From Centrapalus pauciflorus (Eukaryota > Streptophyta > Magnoliopsida > Asterales > Asteraceae): 64,000 nucleotides of DNA. Positions 11,300 to 25,507 of this stretch are shown in pieces. The translations under genes and the position numbers were made by a program. The DNA lies in NCBI GenBank assembly GCA_020465985.1, contig JAANYP010002378.1, positions 1 to 64,000 on the forward strand, written 5' to 3'. The notes under the pieces were generated by a model, which was given only the letters and a program-made list of their open reading frames with translations, did not search any database and had not been told where the DNA came from. How positions within the stretch are numbered: position 1 is the first letter of the stretch; each line of letters opens with the position of its first letter.

Positions 11300-12460
11300 A
11301 AAATTTTTGTTTGAACGAAATTTGTATATATTTATAATCACTATTACAAAACGACATGATATAGATATTTATGAATATATTTTTATTTATAATGCACAAA
11401 TTAATATTTAAATTAAAAAATATTAATGATATTTGGTCACTATTTAAAATTCACATGATTTTTGTTATATTTTAACAAAATAATTTTCATATACATAAAT
11501 AATAAACTGTAAATATTTATTTATAAAAGAACTCGAATAACTCTATTATATTATTTATTTATTTATAAAAGAACTCAAAACGATTTTCATATAAATAAAT
11601 AATAAACTGTAAATATTATTTATTTATAAAAGAACTCTATCATATTATACTATTTATTTATATCTAGAACTCAAAGAAATCTGGTATATAAATTTTTCTT
11701 AATATATGTATTTAATTATTTATGCTAATAGTCACTATTTATAAATGACATGGTTTTTGTTAGATTCCAACAAAATGATTTTCATATACATAAATAATAT
11801 ACTCTAAATATTTATTTATAAAATAACTTCAAGAACTCTATTATATTATATTCTTTATTTATAAAAGACAAAAATAATACACTTTAAATATTTGTTTTAA
11901 AAAAAACTGAAAGAACTATATTATATTATATTATATATTTATTTATTTATAGAAACTCAATATAATAGTTTATCACATTATATTTAGAATTCAAAGAAGT
12001 CAAGTATACAAAAAATTTATTACAATTAATTAATACATATGGACTCAACATTTTTATAGAAGAACTGTATTATATTATTTATTTATTTATAAAAAAACTC
12101 AAAGAAATCATGCACTTTCATAGATTCATTTGTTTGTATTTTGATAATTTTTAAAATAATGCTAATGATAATCGTAAAAAATATCATATTTATTTCTATG
12201 TCTTTTAGATGGTTTTGTTAGACGTGGTTGTTACTAATTCACTATGCATTAATCAAAATCACATATGATATATATAATTAATGGTTCGTTATTAACGATT
12301 AAGCATTTTATTTATATAATAGAATGAATAAATGTTTTATAACCTTATAATTAGCAAATTATTTAATGAAATGATTAATGATATTTAAATAAAATGACTA
12401 ATAAAATAATTATTATTATGAGCTTTGTTATTTGAACTTTTTTAAATTCAAAAATATTGC
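11300..12460. repeat. Degenerate direct repeats in AT-rich DNA
   Basis: Two ~85-base copies beginning GGTCACTATTTAAAATTCAC (near 11,435) and AGTCACTATTTATAAATGAC (near 11,731) are ~296 bases apart and share TTTTCATATACATAAATAAT. The phrase ATTTATTTATAAAAGAACTC recurs many times between 11,520 and 12,110. From 12,110 to 12,460 I see nothing recognisable. Confidence 0.5.
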
Positions 12461-12465
12461 ATTAA

Positions 12466-14572
<2,107 letters not shown>

Positions 14573-14848
14573 ATTAATGTGTTGTATCCCATAATGAAAT
14601 CACAACCAAATAAGAAACGAAATACTACACTAAATGAAATGTACCAATTAAAAAAAATATTAAATTACTAATTCAATAAACATAAAAACTTAAAGTAAAA
14701 TATATAGTGCATTGTTAATATTAAGAGACTATAAAAGACCCAGAAAATATATAACATAGATACAAATATTCTCATTAAATTAAATTTAATATCAGTATTC
14801 ACAATATCAAATTGTGTAACGATGGTTATATTAAAATACATTACAATT

Positions 14849-15976
14849 TGTAGGTCCCAAAAGATATCCCAATTATATAGCCTTAAGTTGTAGAGGGGGG
14901 GGGTTGAATACAACAATTTAAAAACTACACACAATTTTCTCAATGTTTGTATGTATTATCAACAAATGTTAATTACAAACGAGCTTGAATGCGGAAAGGT
15001 TCAAGCAAGGTGAGATGACAGATACAACAGTATGTTTAACTAGTCTAAGACAGACTTAAACTAGTTACAATGAATACACTCACTAAGAATCACTCACTGT
15101 GTTTACAAGACTCAGAGGAACAGCTTGAACAAGAACAGCTTAGACACCAAGCACTATTTTATTCAAGCAGACTTGCATGCATGAAAGATACACTTGAATG
15201 CACGTTCACTCTTGGTTTCAGCACTTAGCTTTTTTTTTTTTTTGGCTTTTTCTTTCAATCCTTGAAAGTTTCCTTTTATACTTACTTCGAGGATCTAAGA
15301 GAAGCTTCTTCATTGGATGAAAGGAAAAGTGAAAAGTCTTGTTGAAAAGACAACATAAACTTTTCTGCATATTCTGAAAAGCAGACATGCAGAACTTTTG
15401 TCTTTTCACTTTGTCTACTGTTGCATAAGCTTTAACTAAATAAGGAATGTCAACTTTGCGTCTTTCTTCCCTTGTTAAGGCCTATTTTGATATAAGAAAA
15501 GGTCTGTCACCCTTTTAAAATATCCTTTTGTCTTCATGTAACAGAACAGCGTGGGCAGGCTGAGCAGATCTGTTTTCCACTTTGTCTTTGACTTTGTAAA
15601 CTGATCTTGTAATAAAAAAAATACATGAGGACTTGGAAACATATTCCATAAAGTTTTTAGCCTGTTCACAAAGAACAGGTTCTGTTCACAAAGAACAGAA
15701 CACTTGTAAACTGCCCAGGCTGCTTGCCAGTGTAGAGCAGCGTAGACAGTGTATGTCCAGCCTGTTCAGCAGACTGAACAGCTTGGACAAACTGTCTTTG
15801 TTGCAACACATGCAACATATAGAACAACTTTGGACTGATATTGCAAATCATTTTCAGGTTTCAATAAGGTATATATAACAGCCTTAAATTCAACCTTCAA
15901 ATGCATCAACAAGTTTGATTAAGAATCTCCCCCTTAGATGCAGACAGGTTTGACTGAGGCCTTTTTGTGCCTAACA
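14849..15976 (-). repeat. 3' LTR of copia copy A
   Basis: 1,128 bp. On the minus strand it starts TGTTAGGCAC at 15,976 and ends GGGACCTACA at 14,849. The promoter has TATAAAAGG at 15,280-15,272. The polypurine tract GCAAATAGGGGGAGAT (15,992-15,977) directly precedes it. The next bases outward are AATTG on the minus strand; no partner can be tested because the 5' LTR is missing. Confidence 0.9.
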
Positions 15977-15992
15977 ATCTCCCCCTATTTGC
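15977..15992 (-). other. Polypurine tract of copy A
   Basis: GCAAATAGGGGGAGAT on the minus strand abuts the TG of the 3' LTR. The same tract is present in copies B and C. It would prime plus-strand DNA synthesis. Confidence 0.85.
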
Positions 15993-16329
15993 ATTAACCA
16001 GACTAAGCTGGCCTTATCAATAATCACTATATAATTTTACAGTACATTTGCTGAAATAAAGTTACAACATCAACGTAAAGTAAAATATCAGTTTATATGT
16101 ACACTGATTTTTTATTACATAAAACAACACATGTTCTTACAAAAGTACAACTTATGTACTGATGTATATTACAACTGATGCAAAAGAAAAAACTACAACT
16201 TATGTAATTAAAGTACAACTAATGTACAACAGATTTTGGACTGTTTGTGTTGGGAGCAGATAATGGTAAGCCTGTCCAACTGATGGACAACTTCCATTCT
16301 TCACCTACCCAGATGGTAGATGGACTTTA

Positions 16330-19300
16330 CTACAATGGAGGGGGACCTTCAAACATCTTCTCAAGTTGCTCCCTTGTATCCTCAAGTTCTTCAATTTCAC
16401 TTCTGATGATCATAAACTTGGGATCTTCAAGTTCACCTCTCTCATAACAGCCTCTGAGCTGATCCCAGATGGCTGCTCTCCACCTGCTTGACTGCCTAAA
16501 TGAAACTGCAAGTCTGAAGGCTACAAGCTGTCTCAGATCCACCTTGTATAGATCTGATGCTCTCTGAAAGCATTTCTTCTGAGTTAAGGGATCTACAAAA
16601 AATGCCCCCAGCTCAGGCTCCTCAATGATCTTGCCATCTTCAAACTCTACTCCAGTAGGCAGGCTGTGATCAACTCCTTTCATCTCAATAGCATAGTCAC
16701 CTTGTTCTATCAAGATGAGGAGTTGTTCCATCTCAGTGTCCTTTCTTGCCCTCCTGGCCTTTATTTTTGGTTGTGTCACATAGACACCTTCACTAACTTC
16801 TTTGGAGATCAGGCCAAGATTCTTCACTCTCTCCATCAGCTTCTTGACATATGCCCTGATAGTCTTAGCAGTTTCTGACTTAGACTCGCTCAGAGCAAAT
16901 GCCAGCTCAATCCATTCTCTGTACCCCATCTGTGCAACATCAGTGTAGTCATATGTTTCTAGTTCTGGGCCTGTTGCACCCATTCTGGTTATTTTCAACT
17001 TCCACTGACTGCCTTTTCTTGATATGGGAACAGCTTTGGCAATTGCTTCCTTGGCAAGCCTTCTATCAGCAACATCCTGAAATTTTCTTCTTGCTAGGTT
17101 GTCAAAGTAGAACTGAGCTCTTGCAGAAGGCACTGGAGTTTTGGTCACTGAGACCAGAGCACCCTTTTCTTTTTCTGCTTCCTTCTCTCCTGCTGATCCC
17201 TTAACAGCTTCCATTAATTTCTTTTGCACAACCAGAGAGGACATTTTAACTTTCCTTGCCTCTTGAAGTGCAAAAGACTTAGCAGCTTTGCCAGATTCTT
17301 CTTCTTTCCTTAGAGCTTCCAGGGCTTGAAGTTGTTCTTCTCTAAACTCAAAGTATTTGTGCATAGGAAGACCCATTTCTTTGGCCCATGGCTTTGTGAA
17401 ATTTAATCTCTGCTGCTTTCTGCTATTGGGGATCAACCGCTGCTTTTTCTTTTCCTTTAGCTGCTATAGTGACAGCAGCTTCAAGACTTTCCTCCTCCTC
17501 CTCCTCTTCTTCTTCTAGAATCAGATGCCTCCTTCTGCTGCTTGGCCTGCCCTCAGGAATAAATTCCTCCCCCTTAGACTGAGCAAGGATTGGAGATTCA
17601 GCCTGAGTAGGCTGAGCAGCGTGGGAGGCACCCTCCATTGTACCTGTTGCAGATGCTCCTGCTGGTTAACCAGTAAGTATTGCAGGTACTGATTTCTCCT
17701 TAGGAGAAGAAGTTGTCTCCCCCTTAGACTTAGTCTTCGAGGCAGATGACTTCTCCCCATTTGAAGGAGATGTACCAGCACCTTCAACACCTGGTCTGCC
17801 TGAAGACACAAAGGCAGCAGGCTTTCCAGCAGTTTTGGCAGCAGGCTTGGGGCCAACAAGGCTATTCACTAAGAAAGCCAGGTTGTCCTTCACCTCTGCA
17901 AGCTGGGAAAGACAAGTTTGAAGAGAAGAGGATTGGATATCAGCAAGGGAGGTCAGCTTAACAATGTTTTCCCTATCAGAAGCTGTGAACAGCAAACATT
18001 GAAGCTGTGCAAGATGTGGTTCTAGAGAATCTTGCACATCAGCAAGGTTTGATGACACAGAATTGGATAGGGAGCCAATGAGTGTGTTCAAGCTGGCCAG
18101 AGTGGCAGGAAGTGTAGAATTACAAGAAGTTAGGAGAGATGACAGCTGTTGAGAAATAGTTGTCATTGAGGACACAAAGTCCTGTTGTAGTGAAAGATTT
18201 AAGGATAGGGATGTGGATACATTTTGCAGCTGTGCAGTGAGTGCAAGCAGCTGTGGAGAATTATCAGGTTGTGGAGTGGCAGGGAAGGAATCCTTGAACA
18301 GATCAAAGAATGCCTTAAGCTGTTCAGACACAAAGTCTGAAATAAGAGAGGGTAGAGAGGACATAGAGGTTTCTAAAGAACCAACTTTGTTGGTCAGCAG
18401 TGAAAGCTGATCCTTCAAAGGCAGGTCTTTAGGAGATGGAGGTGTATGGGTGGATTGTTTAGATTGGGTTGATGGAGAAGATGAGGATGAGGCTGGTGTA
18501 TGAGGTATGGGATGGAGAGGGGAGAGGAACAGTTGAAAGAAGCTCCATAGCCTGGGCAAAAGTAATGTGGCCCAGTTTGGAAGGGTCAAAAGGTCCCTCA
18601 GCAGTGGCTGTAGATGCATCATCAGGAGAAGGGGTTGATGTTGGGGGCCTTTCAGATGCTGCTTGTGTTGCAACACCTTCATGAAGGCCAGTGAGTGTTC
18701 CCTCTGCAGTGCCTTGGTGAAAAAGCACCTCATCATGGGGAGATGGGATATGCATTTCAACATCAGCAGTGGTAAATTCTGCTGAAGGAATTTGCATAGA
18801 AGGGTCAGCCTCACCTAAGGGATGGTATGTTCCCTGAGGTTCATCAGCGTGTGTTGTCGGTCCCTCAGCAGCTGTTTGGTGTTGAACAGCTGTATCATAG
18901 GGAACAGAAGATTGAGGCTGATCTGCTGGTTGGTCTATACCAGCAGTGTGGGCACCTCGTGCAGACTCAGGGTGTAAGGAAGTTTGAGGTGGGGACATTG
19001 TGGACTCAGTATGGAGTGGAGAGGGCTCTTGTCTTTCAATATTCTTAGCCTGTTGGGAGGCTGGAATAGTTGGTGGCTATCTCCGTTTGTACAACTGGCT
19101 CCTGTTGGGAGGAACCAGAGGGTCTAGGCTGACTCTGGGTGGACTCAGGTTGGAGTGAAGGAGGCTCCAATTGTGCTGAACCTTCTCCCAAAATAGGAGA
19201 GGCAGCAAGGGTGGCTTCTCTTACAACTGAACCCTGTTGAGAGGGAACAGAGGAGCTGGTTGTTTGGGCTGATTTTATTTTGGCTAGAGATTTGCGTTGG

Positions 19301-20486
19301 TATTGGATGGATGAAGTGGGTGATTGTGGAGAGGTGATAGGGTCTGTTTGGACAGGGTGTGAGACTGGGTCAGGAACAGTTGGGTTGGCATGTTCCATGG
19401 TCTCAGGTGCCACAGAGGCACCAGCCACAAAGGCTTCAGGTTCAACAGATGAACCAGGGTGAGGAGCCTGCTCCCCCTCAGCCACAGAGGCTAAGGGTGC
19501 AGACTCAGACTGAGCTGTTTTGGCCTTCTTGTGGACAGGCCCAGCTTCAGTGGTTTCCATAGTCCTTTTAACAAGCTTGGACCTGGCTTTGGATTTTCTC
19601 TTGGGAGCAGCTTCTGGATCCACCCTCACAGCAGAGGGTCCTTCCACCAATCCTAACAACCTCCTCATTGGTGTTGACAGAGGAGGCTCATTTGGAAGAA
19701 TAGCAGTGTAGAAAACTCTATTCCATATTACAGGGAAGGCAGCAGTATGAAGTAAAGGCTGAGAGTTGTACAAGTGTTCACCACAAATGTGCCTGAAGAT
19801 GAGGCTCAGAAACCTGGGGTATCGAACAGCAGCTGGTCGTGTCTCCTGCTGCACTAGGTTCCTCAAGTTCAGGAAAATCCACTTAGCCATGTCCATTGTA
19901 GTCCCATCCACCAGCTGTAGGACTATTGGGATTTCATCACGGCTCAGTTGGTCAAATGAACTAACTTTGCTGCTGAAGCACATCACCACTAAGGCAAATA
20001 GAAAACTGTAGGTAGGAGACAGATCCTTCCTGAACAGCGTAGCTCCAATTTTGGGTTCTGCTACACCACAGAAGCGTAGCAAATTTCCCATTTGGTCATT
20101 CTCAGGTTGAGGCATGTCATATGAATCAGCAGTTGGCAGATGAAGAACCTCCCTGAGAAGATCAGTAGTGATCTCAATGGTCTGATTCCCATTGAGAATA
20201 GTCCCCTTTATGACTTTGGTGTTGGGGTTGTAGGCACAAGTGTACCAAAACTCGTATACCATTTCCTGGTACAGGACACCAGGAGTAGCAGTCATGGCGT
20301 AGTTCAACGGATGAACTATCAAAAACTCCACCATTTGGTCATAACCTTTCCCCACATAGTTTTTGGGGATTGTGAGGTTGGCAATATAGTTAGTGGGTTT
20401 GATGGTTAGCATTGTGGTGACTGATGAGTGTTTCTGTACATCATCACCAACAAATACTGGTAGAAATGGGTTGTTTCTGTGAGCCA
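16330..20486 (-). pseudogene. Post-pol gene of copia copy A (env-position ORF)
   Basis: The ATG (MAHRNNPFLPVFVGDDVQKH) is at 20,486. Residues ~30-280 form a globular domain with NYVGKGYDQMVEFL, YEFWYTCAYNP, ITTDLLREVLHLP and FRKDLSPTYSFLF. Then comes a long Ser/Pro/Gln-rich, low-complexity stretch, an acidic run, a Lys/Glu-rich coiled-coil (around 17,200-17,380) and a conserved C-terminal part ending EKMFEGPPPL at 16,330. No signal peptide or membrane helix is evident, so an envelope role is not supported. The frame is broken by at least a two-base loss near 19,065, a shift near 18,500 and stops near 17,665 and 17,435. Copy B has its breaks elsewhere, so the ancestor probably had one very long frame. 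Function unknown. Confidence 0.75.
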
Positions 20487-20533
20487 TTTTGAAAGTAGTG
20501 AGAGTAGCAAAAGCACAAGACACTTAGTCGATT

Positions 20534-20604
20534 CTTAGGGTTCTTAGGAGATTTATGGGAGTAGTGAGGAAGACGAAGATGAAACAGTATGAGGTATTTA
20601 TAGG
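20534..20604 (-). promoter_or_regulatory. Internal promoter of the post-pol gene, copy A
   Basis: On the minus strand CCTATAAATACC (20,604-20,593) lies ~107 bases before the ATG, and a telo-box-like AACCCTAAG (20,542-20,534) lies between. The same TATA block at almost the same distance is found in copy B. This suggests a separate transcript for the downstream gene. Confidence 0.6.
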
Positions 20605-21192
20605 ATTTGAATGTGAGTGGGTATGAGAGAGAAATATTTGGGCGGTTGATTTGAAAAGGTCGTTAACGGAAAACGAAATGGTTGTCCATGTCAGACCGTT
20701 TGTCAGACCACTTGAGCCCTTTTTAATCACTAACACACGTAACCCACATTATCTGCAGTAATTAAGTTAAATAAAAACATAAATTAAGTAACTTAATTGT
20801 GAAGAAAGGTAGTTAAAAGCTGTTGGTCTAAGCTGTTGGTCAAACCTGTGATGAACAGGGTCATCACAAGTTGTTCACACTTCAAGCTGTTCACTCTTCA
20901 CACTGAACTTTCAACCTGTGTTCTAATGTAAGATCAGGTTGTGTTCATTTGTTGAACATGATACAAGACAATGTCTTGTAAATCAGTGTGAAGGAGTGAG
21001 CAGGGTGGAGAATAGACCATCAGAGCAGGCTGGACACGTAAACTGTTATTGTTCAGGCTGTTATATGTTCAAGCTGTTCAAGGATTTCAGAAAAACGGCT
21101 AAGTACAGAATATGCATAACCTGTTCTGTCTAAGCTGTTCTGAGAAACTTGAGCAGTATGAGACATACAAAGTCTTAGACTTTTGAGGACAC
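20605..21192 (-). other. Pol to post-pol spacer rich in CTGTTC/GAACAG
   Basis: Non-coding. The hexamer GCTGTT(C/G) or its complement occurs many times between 20,815 and 21,150, as it does in the LTRs of this family. No frame is seen. Confidence 0.6.
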
Positions 21193-24100
21193 TTAGTCAC
21201 TTTTGTTTAACATGCCCAGCTTGCTGACAAGGTAATTAAACCTGGTTTCATCAATAGGTTTGGTGAAAATGTCTGCAAGCTGTTCATTTGTCGAAATAAA
21301 ACTTACCTCCACATTACCTTTCTGAATGTGATCCCTGATGAAGTGATGTCTGACCTCAATATGCTTTGTTCTTGAATGAAATACTGGATTGTTGGAGATG
21401 GCTATGGCACTCGTGTTATCACACAGAATAGGAGTTTTCCTATACACAAGCCAATAGTCTTCAAGCTGATGCTGCATCCACAGAATCTGCCCACAGCAGC
21501 TTCCAGCAGCAATGTACTCAGCGTCAGCAGTAGAAGTAGACACTGAGTTCTGCTTCTTGCTACACCAACTTATCAACTTACCACCAAGGAGTTGACATCC
21601 ACCTGTTGTGATTTTCCTATCTAGCCTGCAGACTGCAAAATCAGAATCTGAATAACCTGTTAGTTCAAGGCTTGAGTCTTTGGGATACCAAAGACCCAAA
21701 CCTGATGTGCCCTTCAGGTATCTAAAGATTCTTTTAACAGCAGCTAGATGAGATTCCTTTGGATCAGCTTGGAACCTAGCACACAAACAGGTGGCAAACA
21801 TAATATCAGGTCTACTAGCAGTTAAATATAGCAAGCTCCCAATCATACCTCTGTAAGTTGTTACTGAAACAGCTTTGCCACTGGCATCAGCATCCAATTT
21901 TACATTGGTTGCCATTGGGGTTTTAATAGGAGAACTTTCATCAAATTTAAACTTTTTCAAGAGATCTAAAGTATACTTTCTTTGATTTATAAAAATTCCA
22001 GTTGAGGTTTGTTTAACCTGTAATCCTAAAAAGAAAGTAAGTTCTCCCATCATACTCATTTCATATTTGGATTTCATGAGTAATGAAAAATTCTTGCATA
22101 ACTGCTCATTGGTAGAACCAAATATTATATCATCCACATAAAATTGAACAAGCATAATATCAGATTTCACCTTCTTTATGAACAGTGTGGTATCCACTTT
22201 ACCTCTGGAATACCCATTGCTCATAAGAAGTTCAGTAAGAGTGTCATACCAGGCTCTCTGGGCTTATTTGAGACCATAGAGAGCTTTGTCCAACTTATAG
22301 ACAAAACCTGGATGTTGTTCATTTTCAAAACCTGGAGGCTGCTTGACATAAACTTCTTCTTGCAGCTTCCCATTCAAAAATGCACTCTTCACATCCCTTT
22401 GAAATACCTTAATGCTCTTATGAGCAGCGTAGGCTAGATACAAACGAATTGCTTCTAGCCTGGCCACAGGAGCAAATGTCTCATCATAGCCAATTCCTTC
22501 CTCCTGTCTATAACCCTGAGCAACCTGTCTTGCCTTAATTCTAATGACATGACCACGCTCATCCATTTTATTCCTGAAAACCCATTTAGTGCCAATTATA
22601 GTTTTGCCTTTAGGAGCAGGGACCAGCTTCCATACCTTGTTTCTCTCAAACTGATTGAGTTCTTCTTGCATGGCAGTGATCCAATTGGCATCTTTTAGTG
22701 CTTCATCCACCTTCTTTGGCTCCATTAGTGAAACAAAACTGGAGAACATACAGAAGTTCCCTAAGCTGTCCAACCTTGTTTGTACCCCTTTGCTGATGTC
22801 ACCAATTATTTGATCATTGGGGTGACATCTGATCCACTTAGGATCATTTTTCAATGAGGATTCTCCTGAGTTATCAGCAGCTTCAGCAGGTCCTGTTGAA
22901 CAGCTCTCAAGATTTTCAGACACACTGTTGTCTTGAGCCTGCTCACTTGTTGAACATGACTGACCACTGTTGAACATATCAGCAGAGGAACCAGGAAAAT
23001 CAGCATTGATAGGTTCAGGACATGCAGTTGTGATTAAGTCAGTACACTTATTCACACATGGTGTATTGACATAATCATCATCATGCCCATCATGATTAAC
23101 AGGTTCCACATTGGATGTAGTGGAAGCTTTTGAGTCCTCTTCACTGTTTGAATGCATGAGATCATCAAAGTTTAATTCTCCTGAAACTGATTCAGGAACA
23201 GCTTTGGTGGAAGCACTCTTGGACTCTTCAAAGGTGACATTGATAGATTCATCTATCACCTTTCTTTTATTGTTGTACACTCTGTAGGCTTTGGAGATAG
23301 CAGAGTAGCCAACAAACACACCTTCATCAGCTTTTGGTTCAAACTTTGCCAGTTGGTCCCTTTGATTCAGAATGAAGCAGGGACACCCAAACACATGGAA
23401 GTAACTGACATTTGGCTTCCTCCCTTTGAGCAGCTCACAAGGAGTCTTGTTGAACCTTTTCACCACTAAGGATCTGTTTTGGGTGAAGCAGACAGTGTTA
23501 ACAGCTTCAGCCCAGAATGATGAAGGTAAACCAGATGCACACAGCATGGTTCTAGCAGCTTCAATGAGAGTTCTGTTTCTTCTTTCAGCAACTCCGTTTT
23601 GTTGTGGAGTTCTTACAGCTGAAAAGTTTTGAGTGATTCCTTTCTCTTCACAGAAGTCTTCAAGAGTACTGTTTCTGAATTCAGTACCATAATCACTTCT
23701 AAGCTGCTTCACTTGGGCAGAGTTCAGCATTTCCATCTTTTTCACAAATCCAATAATTTCTCTAGCAGCCTCTCCTTTGCTCTTCAAGAAGATAACCCAT
23801 GTGTACCTGGAGAACTCATCAACCATTACTAGAGTGTATCTTCTTCCTCCTAGACTTGGGACATTGACAGGTCCAAACAAGTCCATATGGATTAAGAAGA
23901 GAGGAGTATCAATAGAAAAGTTATGTTTGTATTTAAATGATGATTTCCTCTGCTTGCCTTTCTCACAAGCTGTGCAGAGTTTATCCTTAACAAAGGTCAT
24001 AGAAGGCAAACCTGTCACCAACTCTTTCTTACAGAGTTTGTTGATGTTCTTGAAGTTCAGGTGTGACAGCCTTTTGTGCCATAACCAGTTTAGGTCTGCA

Positions 24101-24525
24101 TTTGTTCTTGTGAGAAAACAGGTTTTAGTTGTGGGATCAGCAGATTTCATGTCCACAACATAAACACCTTTCTTTCGTTGAGCACACAGCACAACTTTGC
24201 CTTGGGGATCCAATATGTAACCCAGGTGCTCATCAAAGTTAACTTTATAGCCAGCATCACACAGTTGACTTATGCTAACAAGGTTATGTTTTAGTCCAAC
24301 CACATAGGCTACTCTTTTGAATACTGCAGAACCAGTTTTAAGAGTTCCATATCCCTCAGTGGATCCCTGTACATTGTCACCAAATGTGACTTTTGGCCCT
24401 TTTTCAGGCCCGAGATCACTCAGCAGGTCCTTACAACCTGTCATGTGCCTTGAGCAGCCACTGTCCAAGTACCAAACCTGAGATGGTTGTTTTTCCTGAA
24501 GAGTGACAAGAAGAATATTAGTCAT
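21193..24525 (-). pseudogene. Copia pol polyprotein, copy A (PR-IN-RT-RNase H)
   Basis: Order on the minus strand: aspartic protease WYLDSGCSRHMTG (~24,480-24,440); GAG-pre-integrase LWHKRLSHLNF with the downstream CTACEKGK zinc-binding cysteines; integrase core with D in MDLFGP, D in LRSDYGTEF and E in NRTLIEAAR; reverse transcriptase from KWVFRNKMDE to YVDDIIFGST (~22,130); RNase H with YSDSDF and DAEYIAAGSCCGQ; final TKHIEVRHHF...FTKP. One in-frame TAA at 22,266-22,264 replaces the Gln in LYGLKQAP. VFQRDVKSAF has Arg where copy B has Met beside the first catalytic Asp. Otherwise nearly intact. Upstream 24,526-24,707 is the end of gag and matches 49,311-49,487. Confidence 0.9.
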
Positions 24526-24707
24526 TTTTAGGGGAACTCATCACAGAGATGAGTTCTCCTACTTCATCAACATTTGTTGATGGACTTGTGATATCAACAC
24601 TAATATTACCTATTTGAATGGTATCAGTTTGGATACTACTTTCATTGACTAAGATGTTTTCAACACTGTTTATGTTAGTTGTGAGGGAACCATCAGAGTC
24701 AGCAGGC

Positions 24708-25507
24708 NNNNNNNNNNNNNNNNNNNNNNNNNNNNNNNNNNNNNNNNNNNNNNNNNNNNNNNNNNNNNNNNNNNNNNNNNNNNNNNNNNNNNNNNNNNNN
24801 NNNNNNNNNNNNNNNNNNNNNNNNNNNNNNNNNNNNNNNNNNNNNNNNNNNNNNNNNNNNNNNNNNNNNNNNNNNNNNNNNNNNNNNNNNNNNNNNNNNN
24901 NNNNNNNNNNNNNNNNNNNNNNNNNNNNNNNNNNNNNNNNNNNNNNNNNNNNNNNNNNNNNNNNNNNNNNNNNNNNNNNNNNNNNNNNNNNNNNNNNNNN
25001 NNNNNNNNNNNNNNNNNNNNNNNNNNNNNNNNNNNNNNNNNNNNNNNNNNNNNNNNNNNNNNNNNNNNNNNNNNNNNNNNNNNNNNNNNNNNNNNNNNNN
25101 NNNNNNNNNNNNNNNNNNNNNNNNNNNNNNNNNNNNNNNNNNNNNNNNNNNNNNNNNNNNNNNNNNNNNNNNNNNNNNNNNNNNNNNNNNNNNNNNNNNN
25201 NNNNNNNNNNNNNNNNNNNNNNNNNNNNNNNNNNNNNNNNNNNNNNNNNNNNNNNNNNNNNNNNNNNNNNNNNNNNNNNNNNNNNNNNNNNNNNNNNNNN
25301 NNNNNNNNNNNNNNNNNNNNNNNNNNNNNNNNNNNNNNNNNNNNNNNNNNNNNNNNNNNNNNNNNNNNNNNNNNNNNNNNNNNNNNNNNNNNNNNNNNNN
25401 NNNNNNNNNNNNNNNNNNNNNNNNNNNNNNNNNNNNNNNNNNNNNNNNNNNNNNNNNNNNNNNNNNNNNNNNNNNNNNNNNNNNNNNNNNNNNNNNNNNN
25501 NNNNNNN
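24708..25507. other. Assembly gap, 800 N
   Basis: A run of exactly 800 N. On its left is the gag end of antisense copy A, on its right the 3' end of sense copy C. The true missing length cannot be 800 if both elements are complete, since each lacks several kilobases. Confidence 0.99.

Larger units (their letters stand above)
14849..24707 (-). mobile_element. Copia retrotransposon (SIRE-type), copy A, 5' part lost in gap
   Basis: Read on the minus strand from the gap: gag C-terminal end (24,707-24,526), pol (24,525-21,193), a spacer with promoter, a long post-pol gene (20,486-16,330), a polypurine tract and the 3' LTR (15,976-14,849). Gene order PR-IN-RT-RH is copia. A large gene after pol with long spacers is typical of the SIRE/Maximus lineage. 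The 5' LTR, PBS and most of gag would lie in or beyond the N run. It is a sister copy of the element at 45,553-58,401. Confidence 0.9.

Noticed and set aside
11300..12110. CRISPR-like array
   Set aside because: Repeats are degenerate with variable spacing in a plant genome context; no cas genes.
16666..20409. Plus-strand frames opposite copia copy A (for example 19,359-19,562 and 20,140-20,409)
   Set aside because: Equivalent shadows occur on the other strand of copy B; the post-pol frame is the conserved one.
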